This document shows, one piece after another, positions 1-8,106 of a stretch of DNA of 64,000 nucleotides. Source of the stretch: Debaryomyces hansenii CBS767 (taxonomy: Eukaryota > Ascomycota > Pichiomycetes > Serinales > Debaryomycetaceae); contig NC_006047.2 of NCBI RefSeq assembly GCF_000006445.2, positions 1,798,001 to 1,862,000 of the forward strand, read 5' to 3'. The notes beneath the pieces are model-generated. The model made no database searches, was not told the origin of the DNA, and worked only from the letters and a program-made list of their open reading frames with translations. The position numbers and the translations under genes were made by a program. Position 1 is the stretch's first letter, and every line of letters starts with the position of its first letter.

Positions 1-849
1 ATAAGAAGACATATCAGTCAAAATAGTTAAGACATGTCTTTCAGTTTGATAAGCTAAGTATTCAGCAGTAGTCAATGCCAAACGAGGAGTGATGATTCTT
101 TCAATTGTTGGATCATTTGCCAAATTTAAGAATAAGGAAGTTCTTTCCAAGGACCCGTTTTCTTCGAAATCTTGCTTAAAAAATCTCGAAGTTTCTAAGT
201 TAACACCCATAGCAGCGAAAACAATAGAGAAGTTTTCTTCATGACCATCATGAACGTCCTTAGTTGGTCTAACTAAACCCGCTTGTCTACATATCTGTGC
301 AGCAATTTCATTATGTGGTAAACCAGAAGCAGAGAAAATAGGAATCTTTTGTCCTCTAGCAATCGAATTCATAGTATCAATAGCAGAAATACCAGTAGAA
401 ATCATTTCTTCTGGATAAATACGTGCATATGGATTAATTGGAGAACCGTTAATATCCAAGTAATCTTCAGCAAAAATCTTTGGACCTTTATCAATTGGTC
501 TACCTGAACCATCAAAAATACGACCTAACATATCTTCAGATACAGCAATCTTCAAGTTTTGACCTGTAAATTCAACTCTAGTTTTCTTGACATCAATCCC
601 CGACGTACCTTCGAAAACTTGAACAATGGCCTTACTACCCTTGACTTCTAAAACCTGACCTGATCTGACTGATCCATCAGGCAAAGTTAGGTTAACAATT
701 TCATTGTAACGTGGGAATTTCACATTATCTAATATAACTAACGGACCATTGACACCTCCAACAGTGTTATAATTAATTCTTGGTTTAATGTTAAACCCTT
801 CAGTAACGGCTTTTTTATTTAACTCATATAATTCTTTATCGTTTAACAT
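1..849 (-). CDS. VMA2: V-type ATPase catalytic-head subunit B, 5' part (partial)
   Basis: Non-catalytic B subunit of the V1 sector of the vacuolar proton pump, which alternates with subunit A in the ATP-hydrolysing hexamer on the vacuole surface. The visible part is 283 codons from ATG at 847-849 to the window edge, so the C-terminal part is missing. The protein is almost colinear with baker's yeast Vma2: N-terminal beta-barrel followed by the nucleotide-binding domain with the strings [32 protein letters not shown] and [11 protein letters not shown]. The P-loop is the degenerate form expected for a B subunit. The start matches the family N-terminus ([15 protein letters not shown]). Identification is essentially certain. 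Confidence 0.97.
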   Translation of the reverse strand, partial: MLNDKELYELNKKAVTEGFNIKPRINYNTVGGVNGPLVILDNVKFPRYNEIVNLTLPDGSVRSGQVLEVKGSKAIVQVFEGTSGIDVKKTRVEFTGQNLKIAVSEDMLGRIFDGSGRPIDKGPKIFAEDYLDINGSPINPYARIYPEEMISTGISAIDTMNSIARGQKIPIFSASGLPHNEIAAQICRQAGLVRPTKDVHDGHEENFSIVFAAMGVNLETSRFFKQDFEENGSLERTSLFLNLANDPTIERIITPRLALTTAEYLAYQTERHVLTILTDMSSY

Positions 850-904
850 GTCTTACACTGTGTAATCTAGAATTCAATTGAATCAATCGGTTTAGATTAT
901 AGAT

Positions 905-943
905 CTCCCTCTTCTTTCCAAACCATTCTTTGATAAGAGGGAG
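905..943. repeat. 9-bp inverted repeat in the VMA2 upstream region
   Basis: CTCCCTCTT at 905-913 is repeated as its exact reverse complement AAGAGGGAG at 935-943, with a 21-bp spacer. It lies 56-94 bp upstream of the VMA2 start codon and downstream of the ATG14-like stop. It could be a paired binding site in the VMA2 promoter or a hairpin in the 3' end of the neighbouring transcript; the sequence does not decide. Confidence 0.5.
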
Positions 944-1033
944 GTTAATTTTGAGGAATTTATCATGTGACAAAATTTACACATTATGTACTCTAATATA
1001 CACAAGAGAACCTATATACATATATGAATTGGA

Positions 1034-3001
1034 TCAATACATTTTACTTACTACATCCCATTCGTCCAATTGTACTTTTGATTGAGCTATCATGTTTATA
1101 GCATTGAAATCAAGATTCTTAGATTTATCGTTTAATTCCAGGTTTCTCAGGCGTGAAGTTCCACTAGCCATTAATTTATAGACATCTTGCATGATAGTTT
1201 TTAATTCGGACTCATTCATTAAATCATTATCAGCATCATAACTATACACAGGCAGACCCATATTGTCTTTTGATTCACTGAAATTACCATAAATTTCATG
1301 GTCATTTGGTTTTTGTTTCGAATAAAACTGTTTAACTTTTCCATTTCTCTGGGTAACTACTGCACTACTATTCAACGAGTGAGTTGAGTTTGGATTCGAG
1401 CTAGGAGTACGGAAATCGTAATTAGCATTCGAAGTCGAGGTGGAGTGGGTATTGAACGATTTAAATGTACCGGCGTTAGATGACAGTAAATTACTGGACG
1501 ACATGTCGTACTTTTCATCAGATGATTTTGCATTCTGTATCCGACTTAGTTTGTGTGAAAAATACCTGTCCATTGAAGCAACTTTTTCCAATATTTTTTC
1601 AAAACTAGACAGAAAGTTTCTGTCTTCCAGGTTGTTTCTAAATGGGTTCATTGTGTTCGACAACATGGAAGACTGTTTGCGTAAATTTGGAATAGAATCA
1701 ATTGTAAAATAAAAAAATGTCTTAAAATTAAATAGTATCTTTACAATTATCAGTAAAAACTTTAAGTATTCTTTAGCAGTCAACTTGGTAAATGGTTTAG
1801 TGAGAATCTTGTGCGGTAATATAATCATTTTCTTCCCACTCAATGTACTTCTTATTGGGGATGGTGCTTTTTTAGGGGTTATCTTTTCAACTTCGTTCGG
1901 TTTAGATGAAGAAGAAGCGTCTTCTTTATTTAATGACGCCCTTCTCAATTGACTATTAATAGTTTTCGAAGATAATGGTAATTTGATCGTATTACCAAGT
2001 TTTATAACTCTCTCGTTGTCAGCCTTCATTTCTTGGACAGTTGAATTTTTCTCTTCCTCTGCATCTTCTATTTCATCTGAGCTTAGTTTGCCACCATTTA
2101 TCATAAAGTTTTCCTTTTCTTGTATCATGTCATAAAACTTTGAATCTGGTAAATACCCAATTAATTCTTCTAAATAAGGCAACAGAAAGGAATCCATGTT
2201 AAAAATGTCTTGCAAATGGACTTGCAACTTAATCAAATTCTCTAAAAACTCATTTATTTGCGGTAACTTATTATTGCAACTGAAGAACTCGTTAATATTT
2301 AAAATAGACCTGTTATGAAATAATAAGTTTCTAGAACTACTTGCTTTGAGCTTAGTTATGTAATTTAAATTTGCTGACTTTGAATTATTTGAAGTAAATA
2401 TCATCTCTTTCAATATTTTATAATTGTTGTATTGAAGCTGAATAGATTGTTTTTTAATCTGGTTAATCTTTTCAAATTTATACTCTTGTATTTTTGCATT
2501 TAGGCTATCATTTGTTTCCTCGAAATTATTAAATAGTTTTGAACAGGTTGAATCCAATCTTTCCTGTTTCGTGTCAAGCTTAGTTTGAATTATTTGTATA
2601 TTATTTTTTAGCTCATTTGTCCTTGCGTCTAATAATTCTTGGGTTTTATCTATGTTCTTTATCTTTAAATTCGTATTCAAAATGTCTAGCTTTATTAGCT
2701 GCAATGCTAAACTTTTCATTGCATTAATGGACGGTTGAGGCGTCTCATTAGATATTTCTGGAGGTAGCTCTATGCCTTTCAAGTCCTTAACGTCCTGGCA
2801 GGTGGAAAATATTGTATTTATCTTGTTTCTTGCAATGTCGTTAATCGAATCGTTTTCGATGCATGAATTTCGTATCAATTCTAGCTCATTATTATTACAA
2901 TTGGAACATATTAAATCATTATAATACAATTCTGGTTTATGACATAGTGGGCATCTTACATTCCTTAGATCTGAATTTAATTTCACATCACCTAAAGGCA
3001 T
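1034..3001 (-). CDS. ATG14: Atg14-like autophagy protein (PI3-kinase complex I subunit)
   Basis: A 655-residue protein that looks like Atg14, the subunit that directs the Vps34-Vps15-Vps30 lipid kinase to the autophagosome assembly site. Seen: two N-terminal CxxC pairs (C17/C20 and C32/C35, in RCPLCHK and ICSNC), a lysine/glutamine-rich coiled coil at about residues 100-200, and a hydrophobic stretch near 395-430 with LPHKILTKPF and TAKEYLKFLLIIVKILFNF, which resembles the conserved segment of fungal Atg14. The C-terminal third is Ser/Asn-rich and poorly structured. It is longer than baker's yeast Atg14 (about 344 residues). The assignment rests on architecture rather than strong identity; a Vps38/UVRAG-type relative is the main alternative. 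Confidence 0.6.
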   Translation of the reverse strand: MPLGDVKLNSDLRNVRCPLCHKPELYYNDLICSNCNNNELELIRNSCIENDSINDIARNKINTIFSTCQDVKDLKGIELPPEISNETPQPSINAMKSLALQLIKLDILNTNLKIKNIDKTQELLDARTNELKNNIQIIQTKLDTKQERLDSTCSKLFNNFEETNDSLNAKIQEYKFEKINQIKKQSIQLQYNNYKILKEMIFTSNNSKSANLNYITKLKASSSRNLLFHNRSILNINEFFSCNNKLPQINEFLENLIKLQVHLQDIFNMDSFLLPYLEELIGYLPDSKFYDMIQEKENFMINGGKLSSDEIEDAEEEKNSTVQEMKADNERVIKLGNTIKLPLSSKTINSQLRRASLNKEDASSSSKPNEVEKITPKKAPSPIRSTLSGKKMIILPHKILTKPFTKLTAKEYLKFLLIIVKILFNFKTFFYFTIDSIPNLRKQSSMLSNTMNPFRNNLEDRNFLSSFEKILEKVASMDRYFSHKLSRIQNAKSSDEKYDMSSSNLLSSNAGTFKSFNTHSTSTSNANYDFRTPSSNPNSTHSLNSSAVVTQRNGKVKQFYSKQKPNDHEIYGNFSESKDNMGLPVYSYDADNDLMNESELKTIMQDVYKLMASGTSRLRNLELNDKSKNLDFNAINMIAQSKVQLDEWDVVSKMY

Positions 3002-3516
3002 ATCTATATGTTTGCAATGTACAAATGCATCAATATATGCCTCTATTTGCCCTTAGATAAGATAAAAAAGGGTATTTTGGTAAAGACACGATGGTTTAAT
3101 TAGCATAAATGGCCTTACTTCTCATTACCATAAACAGCTATAAAATTCAAGCATAGAAGAAATTAGAGGTATATGGAGCAATTAATGTACTTTAATGTAA
3201 TATTTGCTACTTAAAATTCACAATCCATGAGTTTTGTGATATTGGTGAAATCTTTGTATTTTAAGAAAAACTTCACTTTTTTTAACATTGTAATTAATTA
3301 TACGAAACCGTCTATTTTGATAAATGTTTCTGCAAAAGGAACAAAACACAAACGATAGAACCAATATGGAATACAAGAAAAAAAAAAGTCATGATAAAAC
3401 CATCATACGAACTTTAATTAGAAAATGCAGCGAGTGAAAATATGGTTGCAAATAAGTACATCATAATTCATTTTTATAAAACAATCTAAAAACATTTAAA
3501 ACAGAACTAAACCAAA
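3002..3516. other. Intergenic: ATG14-like promoter and GH130 3' flank
   Basis: AT-rich spacer of 515 bp between two minus-strand genes, so it holds the promoter of the ATG14-like gene and the 3' flank of the GH130 gene. An A-tract near 3376-3387 is the only feature that stands out. No RNA gene or further coding region seen. Confidence 0.7.
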
Positions 3517-4554
3517 TTAAGCATCGCATGTAGCTACACCTAGCTCAGAATCACCTTGACCAAAGTATAAAAACCATTTGCCATGAAATTGGACAATTCC
3601 TTCAGTAAAAACAACTTGATCAACTTGACCCTCTACTTCGTTATCTGAGTCAGGAACCAAGAACGGTTTGTCCAATCTCGCCAATGGCCCAGATAAGTCA
3701 TCATAATCGACCAACATCTGGGATATAGAATAAGTACCCTTGGGGTAATCTCCACTACCTTTAGTAGCTGAATTGTAGAACAACACATAATGATTCTTTG
3801 TGGAATGTTCATATTGTAACTTTATGGGTGCCGCACCAGGCTCAATCAATTTATCCTGCCAATTGAAAACTCCTTTGGCAAAAATATTTTTTTCATAGGT
3901 CTTGGAGGTAAGTTTCCAACTTATCAAATCAGTTGATTCTGCTAAATGGAAGGCCGAATCCCCCCAAATCATATAGTATTTGCCATCATTATGTTTTTCT
4001 ACAAATATCGCTCCTGACTTCAGCCATCCTGTTCGAATTATTTCCTTATTATCTGACGAGATGGCAATATCATGCCAATCTGAATCTGGATTAATAATTG
4101 GTGGGTACTTGGTCCAGTCAAATAAATTCTCCGAAGTAGCAATACACAACCTGGCATTCTTCGTATCGTATGCAGTGTAGGTCATAATAAACAATTTAGA
4201 GACAGGATCTCTGACAATTCTAGGATCTTCGCACCCACCTTTTTCATAAGATTCAGTAGGCTTGATGATAGGTTTGTTCCACCTCACAAACTTATATCCG
4301 TCATTAGACCATGCAATGCCGACAGAAGAAACCTTATCTTGATTTTGTGCTCTATAAAGTAAAAATACTCTATCATCAATTACTATGGCAGTTGCGTTAT
4401 ACAAATATGAGTTCTCAAATTCGTTATCAGGATTAGGAGTTAAGATCGGGTTGTGCTCATATTTCACAAAATTTGGTCCGATTGGAAAGGAATTGGGTGG
4501 CTTATAATTGATATCACCATCTTTTGAGTCTCTGTCTATAACTGGGATCTTCAT
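3517..4554 (-). CDS. GH130-family beta-mannoside phosphorylase-like protein
   Basis: A 345-residue protein of glycoside hydrolase family 130, whose members phosphorolyse or hydrolyse beta-linked mannosides (mannobiose, mannosyl-GlcNAc, beta-1,2-mannan). Seen: repeated five-bladed-propeller strings (NPILTP, LLYRAQ, IAWSNDGYKFVRW, MTYTAYD, LFDWTKYPP), and the family hallmark GCEDPRIV with the probable catalytic Asp at about residue 110. K179 (WLKSGAIF) and H203 (AFHLAES) lie where phosphorylases hold phosphate, which favours a phosphorylase over a hydrolase. There is no signal peptide, so it is probably cytosolic. GH130 is mainly a bacterial family, so ancient transfer into yeast is possible. 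It is divergent from the PTC4-like gene, with an inverted repeat in the shared promoter. Substrate cannot be told from sequence. Confidence 0.82.
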   Translation of the reverse strand: MKIPVIDRDSKDGDINYKPPNSFPIGPNFVKYEHNPILTPNPDNEFENSYLYNATAIVIDDRVFLLYRAQNQDKVSSVGIAWSNDGYKFVRWNKPIIKPTESYEKGGCEDPRIVRDPVSKLFIMTYTAYDTKNARLCIATSENLFDWTKYPPIINPDSDWHDIAISSDNKEIIRTGWLKSGAIFVEKHNDGKYYMIWGDSAFHLAESTDLISWKLTSKTYEKNIFAKGVFNWQDKLIEPGAAPIKLQYEHSTKNHYVLFYNSATKGSGDYPKGTYSISQMLVDYDDLSGPLARLDKPFLVPDSDNEVEGQVDQVVFTEGIVQFHGKWFLYFGQGDSELGVATCDA

Positions 4555-4882
4555 TATTATTGTATCTTACACTTGTATCTTATTTTCTTCCTAATGTTTC
4601 ATATTTTCTGGGGCCTTAAATAGTTGCGTGCGACATTTTTGTGCCAGGCTATGTCGCAATGTCGTACTCCTTTTTCGTGTTGATAAGCATCATATATTGG
4701 GACTCTACTATGAGATTCACAATAGGATGACTAAATAGTAAATTGAGCGGTTTATACAGACATTGGCTAATACGGAATTGAACTATCGTTTACAATACAA
4801 ATATAGAATATAGAAACAAGGTATATTATTGGATTTTGGATATTTGTAACACGTCTTAAAACTGAACGTTTAAAAAAATATT
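4555..4882. other. Divergent promoter region, GH130 / PTC4-like
   Basis: The 328 bp between the two start codons serve both genes. Apart from the inverted repeat at 4629-4658, I see only AT-rich sequence and no coding potential. Confidence 0.7.
4629..4658. promoter_or_regulatory. 8-bp inverted repeat near the GH130 start (possible operator)
   Basis: TGCGACAT at 4629-4636 faces its exact reverse complement ATGTCGCA at 4651-4658, with a 14-bp spacer; a third partial copy ATGTCGT follows at 4660-4666. The pair is 75-104 bp upstream of the GH130 start codon and about 225 bp from the PTC4-like start. The form suits a dimeric zinc-cluster regulator. This is inference only. Confidence 0.4.
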
Positions 4883-5902
4883 ATGGGCCAATTATTATCA
4901 CATCCAATTGAGGATAAAACCATGGAACATAAGTCATATGATACAATCACATATTGTATAGGACTGATGCAAGGGTATCGGATGAGTATGGAGGATGCTC
5001 ATAATGTCAAAGTGAATGAGGATGAATCACTCGCCGTATTTGGTGTGTTTGATGGCCATGGTGGGAAGACATGCGCCGAAGTCGTAAGTGACAAGCTACC
5101 AACAATGGTGTTTAGAGAGTTGAGCAGTTTGTTAAAAAACGGCAACGGAGATCTCGCGTCATATATGAAAGTACTAAAAGATTCGTTTTTTAGAATTGAT
5201 CGAGATTTGACGAATGAAGACTCTTCTAATTGTGGGACCACTGCAATCATTGCATCAATTATAGCTAACGAGTATATCATTGTGTCTAATGCGGGGGATT
5301 CAAGATGTATAATGTCTTTGGAAGGCGGTGCACCAAAGACTTTATCATTTGACCACAAACCGTCTACGATGGGAGAAAGAGTTAGAATTGAAAACAGTGG
5401 GGGATATGTCGTGAATGGTAGAGTGAACGAGATTTTAGCATTATCTAGAGCATTTGGTGACTTCAAGTTCAAATTGCCCTATATGGAATTGCTGAATAAC
5501 CAAAACAAGTATATTGCTGCTAACAAGAAGTATTTCAAGCATGAATTGATTCATTTACCTCCTGAATTGTTTCTGGTCAGCGTAGAGCCAGATGTGGTAG
5601 TCTACGACTTGAAGAGCTTAAAGCAACCAGAATTTGTTGTTTTAGCATGTGATGGAATTTGGGATTGCTATACTAATACTAAGTTAATAAAAATTATAAG
5701 GGACAAATTAAGCTTGGACTGGAAAATACATCATATAACAGAATTTATTTTGAACGATTGTGTTGGAATGGCTAATAATGTAACAGGGATAGGTTTTGAC
5801 AATATGACCATTATCATTGTTGCGGTACATAATAATAATAATATTGATGAGTGGTATACTATGATGAAAGAACGGGTTTTAAAAGAGAAGGGACTTCTCT
5901 AG
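4883..5902 (+). CDS. PTC4: PP2C-type serine/threonine phosphatase, Ptc4-like
   Basis: A 339-residue metal-dependent PP2C phosphatase. Seen: N-terminal MGQLLSHPIEDKTME, the form I recall for Ptc4, with Gly2 a likely myristoylation site; SMEDAH at 35-40; metal-binding VFDGHGG near 55-61; GDSRC; SRAFGDFKFK; ACDGIWD; and GFDNMTIIIV near the C-terminus. All the usual metal-binding acidic motifs are present, so the enzyme should be active. Codon 28 (4964-4966) is CTG in the string IG-CTG-MQGYR, where I recall a serine in baker's yeast Ptc4; this supports CTG-Ser decoding. Ptc2/Ptc3-type phosphatases are the alternative, but they lack the same N-terminus. Confidence 0.8.
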   Translation: MGQLLSHPIEDKTMEHKSYDTITYCIGLMQGYRMSMEDAHNVKVNEDESLAVFGVFDGHGGKTCAEVVSDKLPTMVFRELSSLLKNGNGDLASYMKVLKDSFFRIDRDLTNEDSSNCGTTAIIASIIANEYIIVSNAGDSRCIMSLEGGAPKTLSFDHKPSTMGERVRIENSGGYVVNGRVNEILALSRAFGDFKFKLPYMELLNNQNKYIAANKKYFKHELIHLPPELFLVSVEPDVVVYDLKSLKQPEFVVLACDGIWDCYTNTKLIKIIRDKLSLDWKIHHITEFILNDCVGMANNVTGIGFDNMTIIIVAVHNNNNIDEWYTMMKERVLKEKGLL

Positions 5903-6385
5903 ATATTCTGTGATTGGAAATTTAACCTTATTTTCTCATTAATATTCACTTATAATTCATCATGATCAAGTGCAAAGTTTAAATTTTTCTTACATTTATT
6001 CATAATGGGATTAAATCGATCATTATTAATCCATTACAGGCATCGTCCAAATATAATAGCTTAAAGCTCCATTTCAATCGATCATTAATAATTATTTTAT
6101 ATTAATACATAAGTTTACATTCTCTTAATTGTACGTATTATTGTAATTTGCAAATCCTGCATACAAAAATGGCAAGCAAAAACATTCGATAGGTTGATGT
6201 TAGATTTTAGATACTGCTAACACCTAAAGACATAATAATAGACCACATCATTGTTTACATTTATAAGTTTGACAACTTAACATCATAGCATTACTTTAGA
6301 ACATATTCATATATTTTTATTTTGGGTCAAGAGAGGCTGATCTTAAGAGAATTCATTATTTTGCATTTAGACTTGGTAAATTTCA
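5903..6385. other. Intergenic spacer with a repeated 12-mer
   Basis: A 483-bp AT-rich spacer holding the 3' end of the PTC4-like gene and the promoter of the next gene. AATCGATCATTA occurs twice, at 6014-6025 and 6076-6087. No RNA gene or coding region is evident. Confidence 0.6.
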
Positions 6386-7984
6386 ATGTCATTAACCGAT
6401 ATAGATGTTTACGAAGATCCCATATTAAAATTGGCACAGGATCCAGGTTTAAATAAAGAAAAAGAGAAAACAAAAGAATTAATAAATATAATACATGGTT
6501 TTCCATTAACAGAACGGAAAGTATCCAAGCTATGCCAATTATCATTAACGATCCTACAAAGCTTAGAGAAGATAGAATTAAATTTAAAGAATTGGGCATT
6601 TCTTTCGTTAGATATTAACTCAGAAAACCATTTTAATAAGGATAGTGATGTTGATATCAAGAATTTCAATAATAATATATCGTTGAAAGTATTAAATAAT
6701 TGCAATGAATTTAACAGAAAATTAAATATTATATCCGTCGATCTCGACTATATCACCAAATCGCTGAGGACGCTAACTCCGTTAGAGTATATTCTGGATA
6801 GTGGAACACTATTGACGTCGTTAACATTAAGAAGCATCCGACTTAAGGATGAAATATCAGACAAGATAACAATTGCATACCTGAAAGCCAAATTAATAAC
6901 AATAGGAACTGATTTAGAAACAATGTTGGAAGACGATGAAGATAATTCAACGGCAGTAACATATAAGAACTTTGTTGTTAGTTTATTAAAACAATTGAAC
7001 AATTCGATAGAAATGGAAGATATTTCTGCTAAATATGAATGCTTGGCAGTTATCAATGATATGGAACAAATGTTCAATGTTTATAAATTAGACAGAATAC
7101 AACAAATGACTTTATATGAGAAATCTAAACAAAACGATGAGGAGCTCCTTCCAATAGATAAGGAATTAGTCAGTACTGTTTTAAATAAGTCGGGTCACAC
7201 GGAAAATGATATTTCAGACTATGACGATGATGATTATGATTATGATTATGATTCTGACTTTGTTTCCTCATCAATGTATTCGTCATCAGCACCCTTGCAT
7301 AATCCTCCACTTATTCGCTCAATTACTAAGTCTCAACAAATGAAACCTTCGCAATCACCTCCTAAGCAATCCTCGAATTTCGGAAGAAGAGATTCAGTAT
7401 CATCGTTATCAACGTCTGCTTTTCTTCAAAAAACTTCATTATCAGATGAGTTACCATATTTAATGTCTGCATTTGATCTGGCAAAGAATTTTGAAGAGGA
7501 CGTTAGTCATTTCAAAAAAAGAGACGAAAACGACATACCAAAAAAGAAATTAAAGAAAGAACATAATATGAAAAATTCTCAAGCTATAGAGATCAATGGA
7601 GAACCATCTCGTGAAAAACAATTTCCTAGTCGTAAATCAAAATTACCAAACGGTTCCTTGTATGCTGAAAGTACACTATTATCTAAACCTCCTTTATCAG
7701 ATGCAAGCTCATATCTTTATGCCAATAATTCGTTGCTATCTAAATTAGGCATAAGACCCCAAGTTATAACTACTGAAATGCCATCTAAGGAATTATCTAA
7801 CAATACAACCATAAACATAAAGCATAAAATAGATAAAGGACCTCAATTATATGTTGAAGATACAGAAAAAAATGGCAAGGATAAAGAAAATAGAAAAGTA
7901 TTTAATCCTTTAACTATAGCAAACCTAGAAAGCCACAGTTTTTCAGACCTTCTTGCGGGCAATGCTGATGATTCTGTTGAATAA
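6386..7984 (+). CDS. Unrecognised 532-residue protein, possibly Kar9-like
   Basis: I do not recognise this protein with confidence. The first 250 residues look alpha-helical and well folded (many Leu/Ile, few prolines). An acidic run of Asp-Tyr repeats follows near 278-290 (ISDYDDDDYDYDYD), and the second half is Ser/Pro/Lys-rich and probably disordered, with phosphosite-like patches (SSAPLHNPPLIRS, RRDSVSSLSTS). The string LLSKLGIRPQV near 453-463 resembles LLQKMNIKPAT, which I recall from baker's yeast Kar9, and a helical head with a basic Ser-rich tail fits Kar9, the spindle-positioning adaptor. The link is weak. The start is the first ATG of the frame, and the gene is intact. It is convergent with TPS1. 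Confidence 0.85.
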   Translation: MSLTDIDVYEDPILKLAQDPGLNKEKEKTKELINIIHGFPLTERKVSKLCQLSLTILQSLEKIELNLKNWAFLSLDINSENHFNKDSDVDIKNFNNNISLKVLNNCNEFNRKLNIISVDLDYITKSLRTLTPLEYILDSGTLLTSLTLRSIRLKDEISDKITIAYLKAKLITIGTDLETMLEDDEDNSTAVTYKNFVVSLLKQLNNSIEMEDISAKYECLAVINDMEQMFNVYKLDRIQQMTLYEKSKQNDEELLPIDKELVSTVLNKSGHTENDISDYDDDDYDYDYDSDFVSSSMYSSSAPLHNPPLIRSITKSQQMKPSQSPPKQSSNFGRRDSVSSLSTSAFLQKTSLSDELPYLMSAFDLAKNFEEDVSHFKKRDENDIPKKKLKKEHNMKNSQAIEINGEPSREKQFPSRKSKLPNGSLYAESTLLSKPPLSDASSYLYANNSLLSKLGIRPQVITTEMPSKELSNNTTINIKHKIDKGPQLYVEDTEKNGKDKENRKVFNPLTIANLESHSFSDLLAGNADDSVE

Positions 7985-8106
7985 TAGTTTCAGAGAGATC
8001 AAATACGGCATCTACAGTTCATGTAGTAAAGTGAACTTGGGAAGTAATATATAGACTATATAAACGTTTATCATTCGGTATTTTGGTCATATTTATTGTC
8101 TTGTAA

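Noticed and set aside
1440..1712. Plus-strand open frame inside the ATG14-like gene
   Set aside because: It lies wholly within the coding region of the opposite strand and has no family features.
4999..5472. 157-codon minus-strand frame inside the PTC4-like gene
   Set aside because: It mirrors conserved phosphatase codons and has the composition of an antisense shadow.
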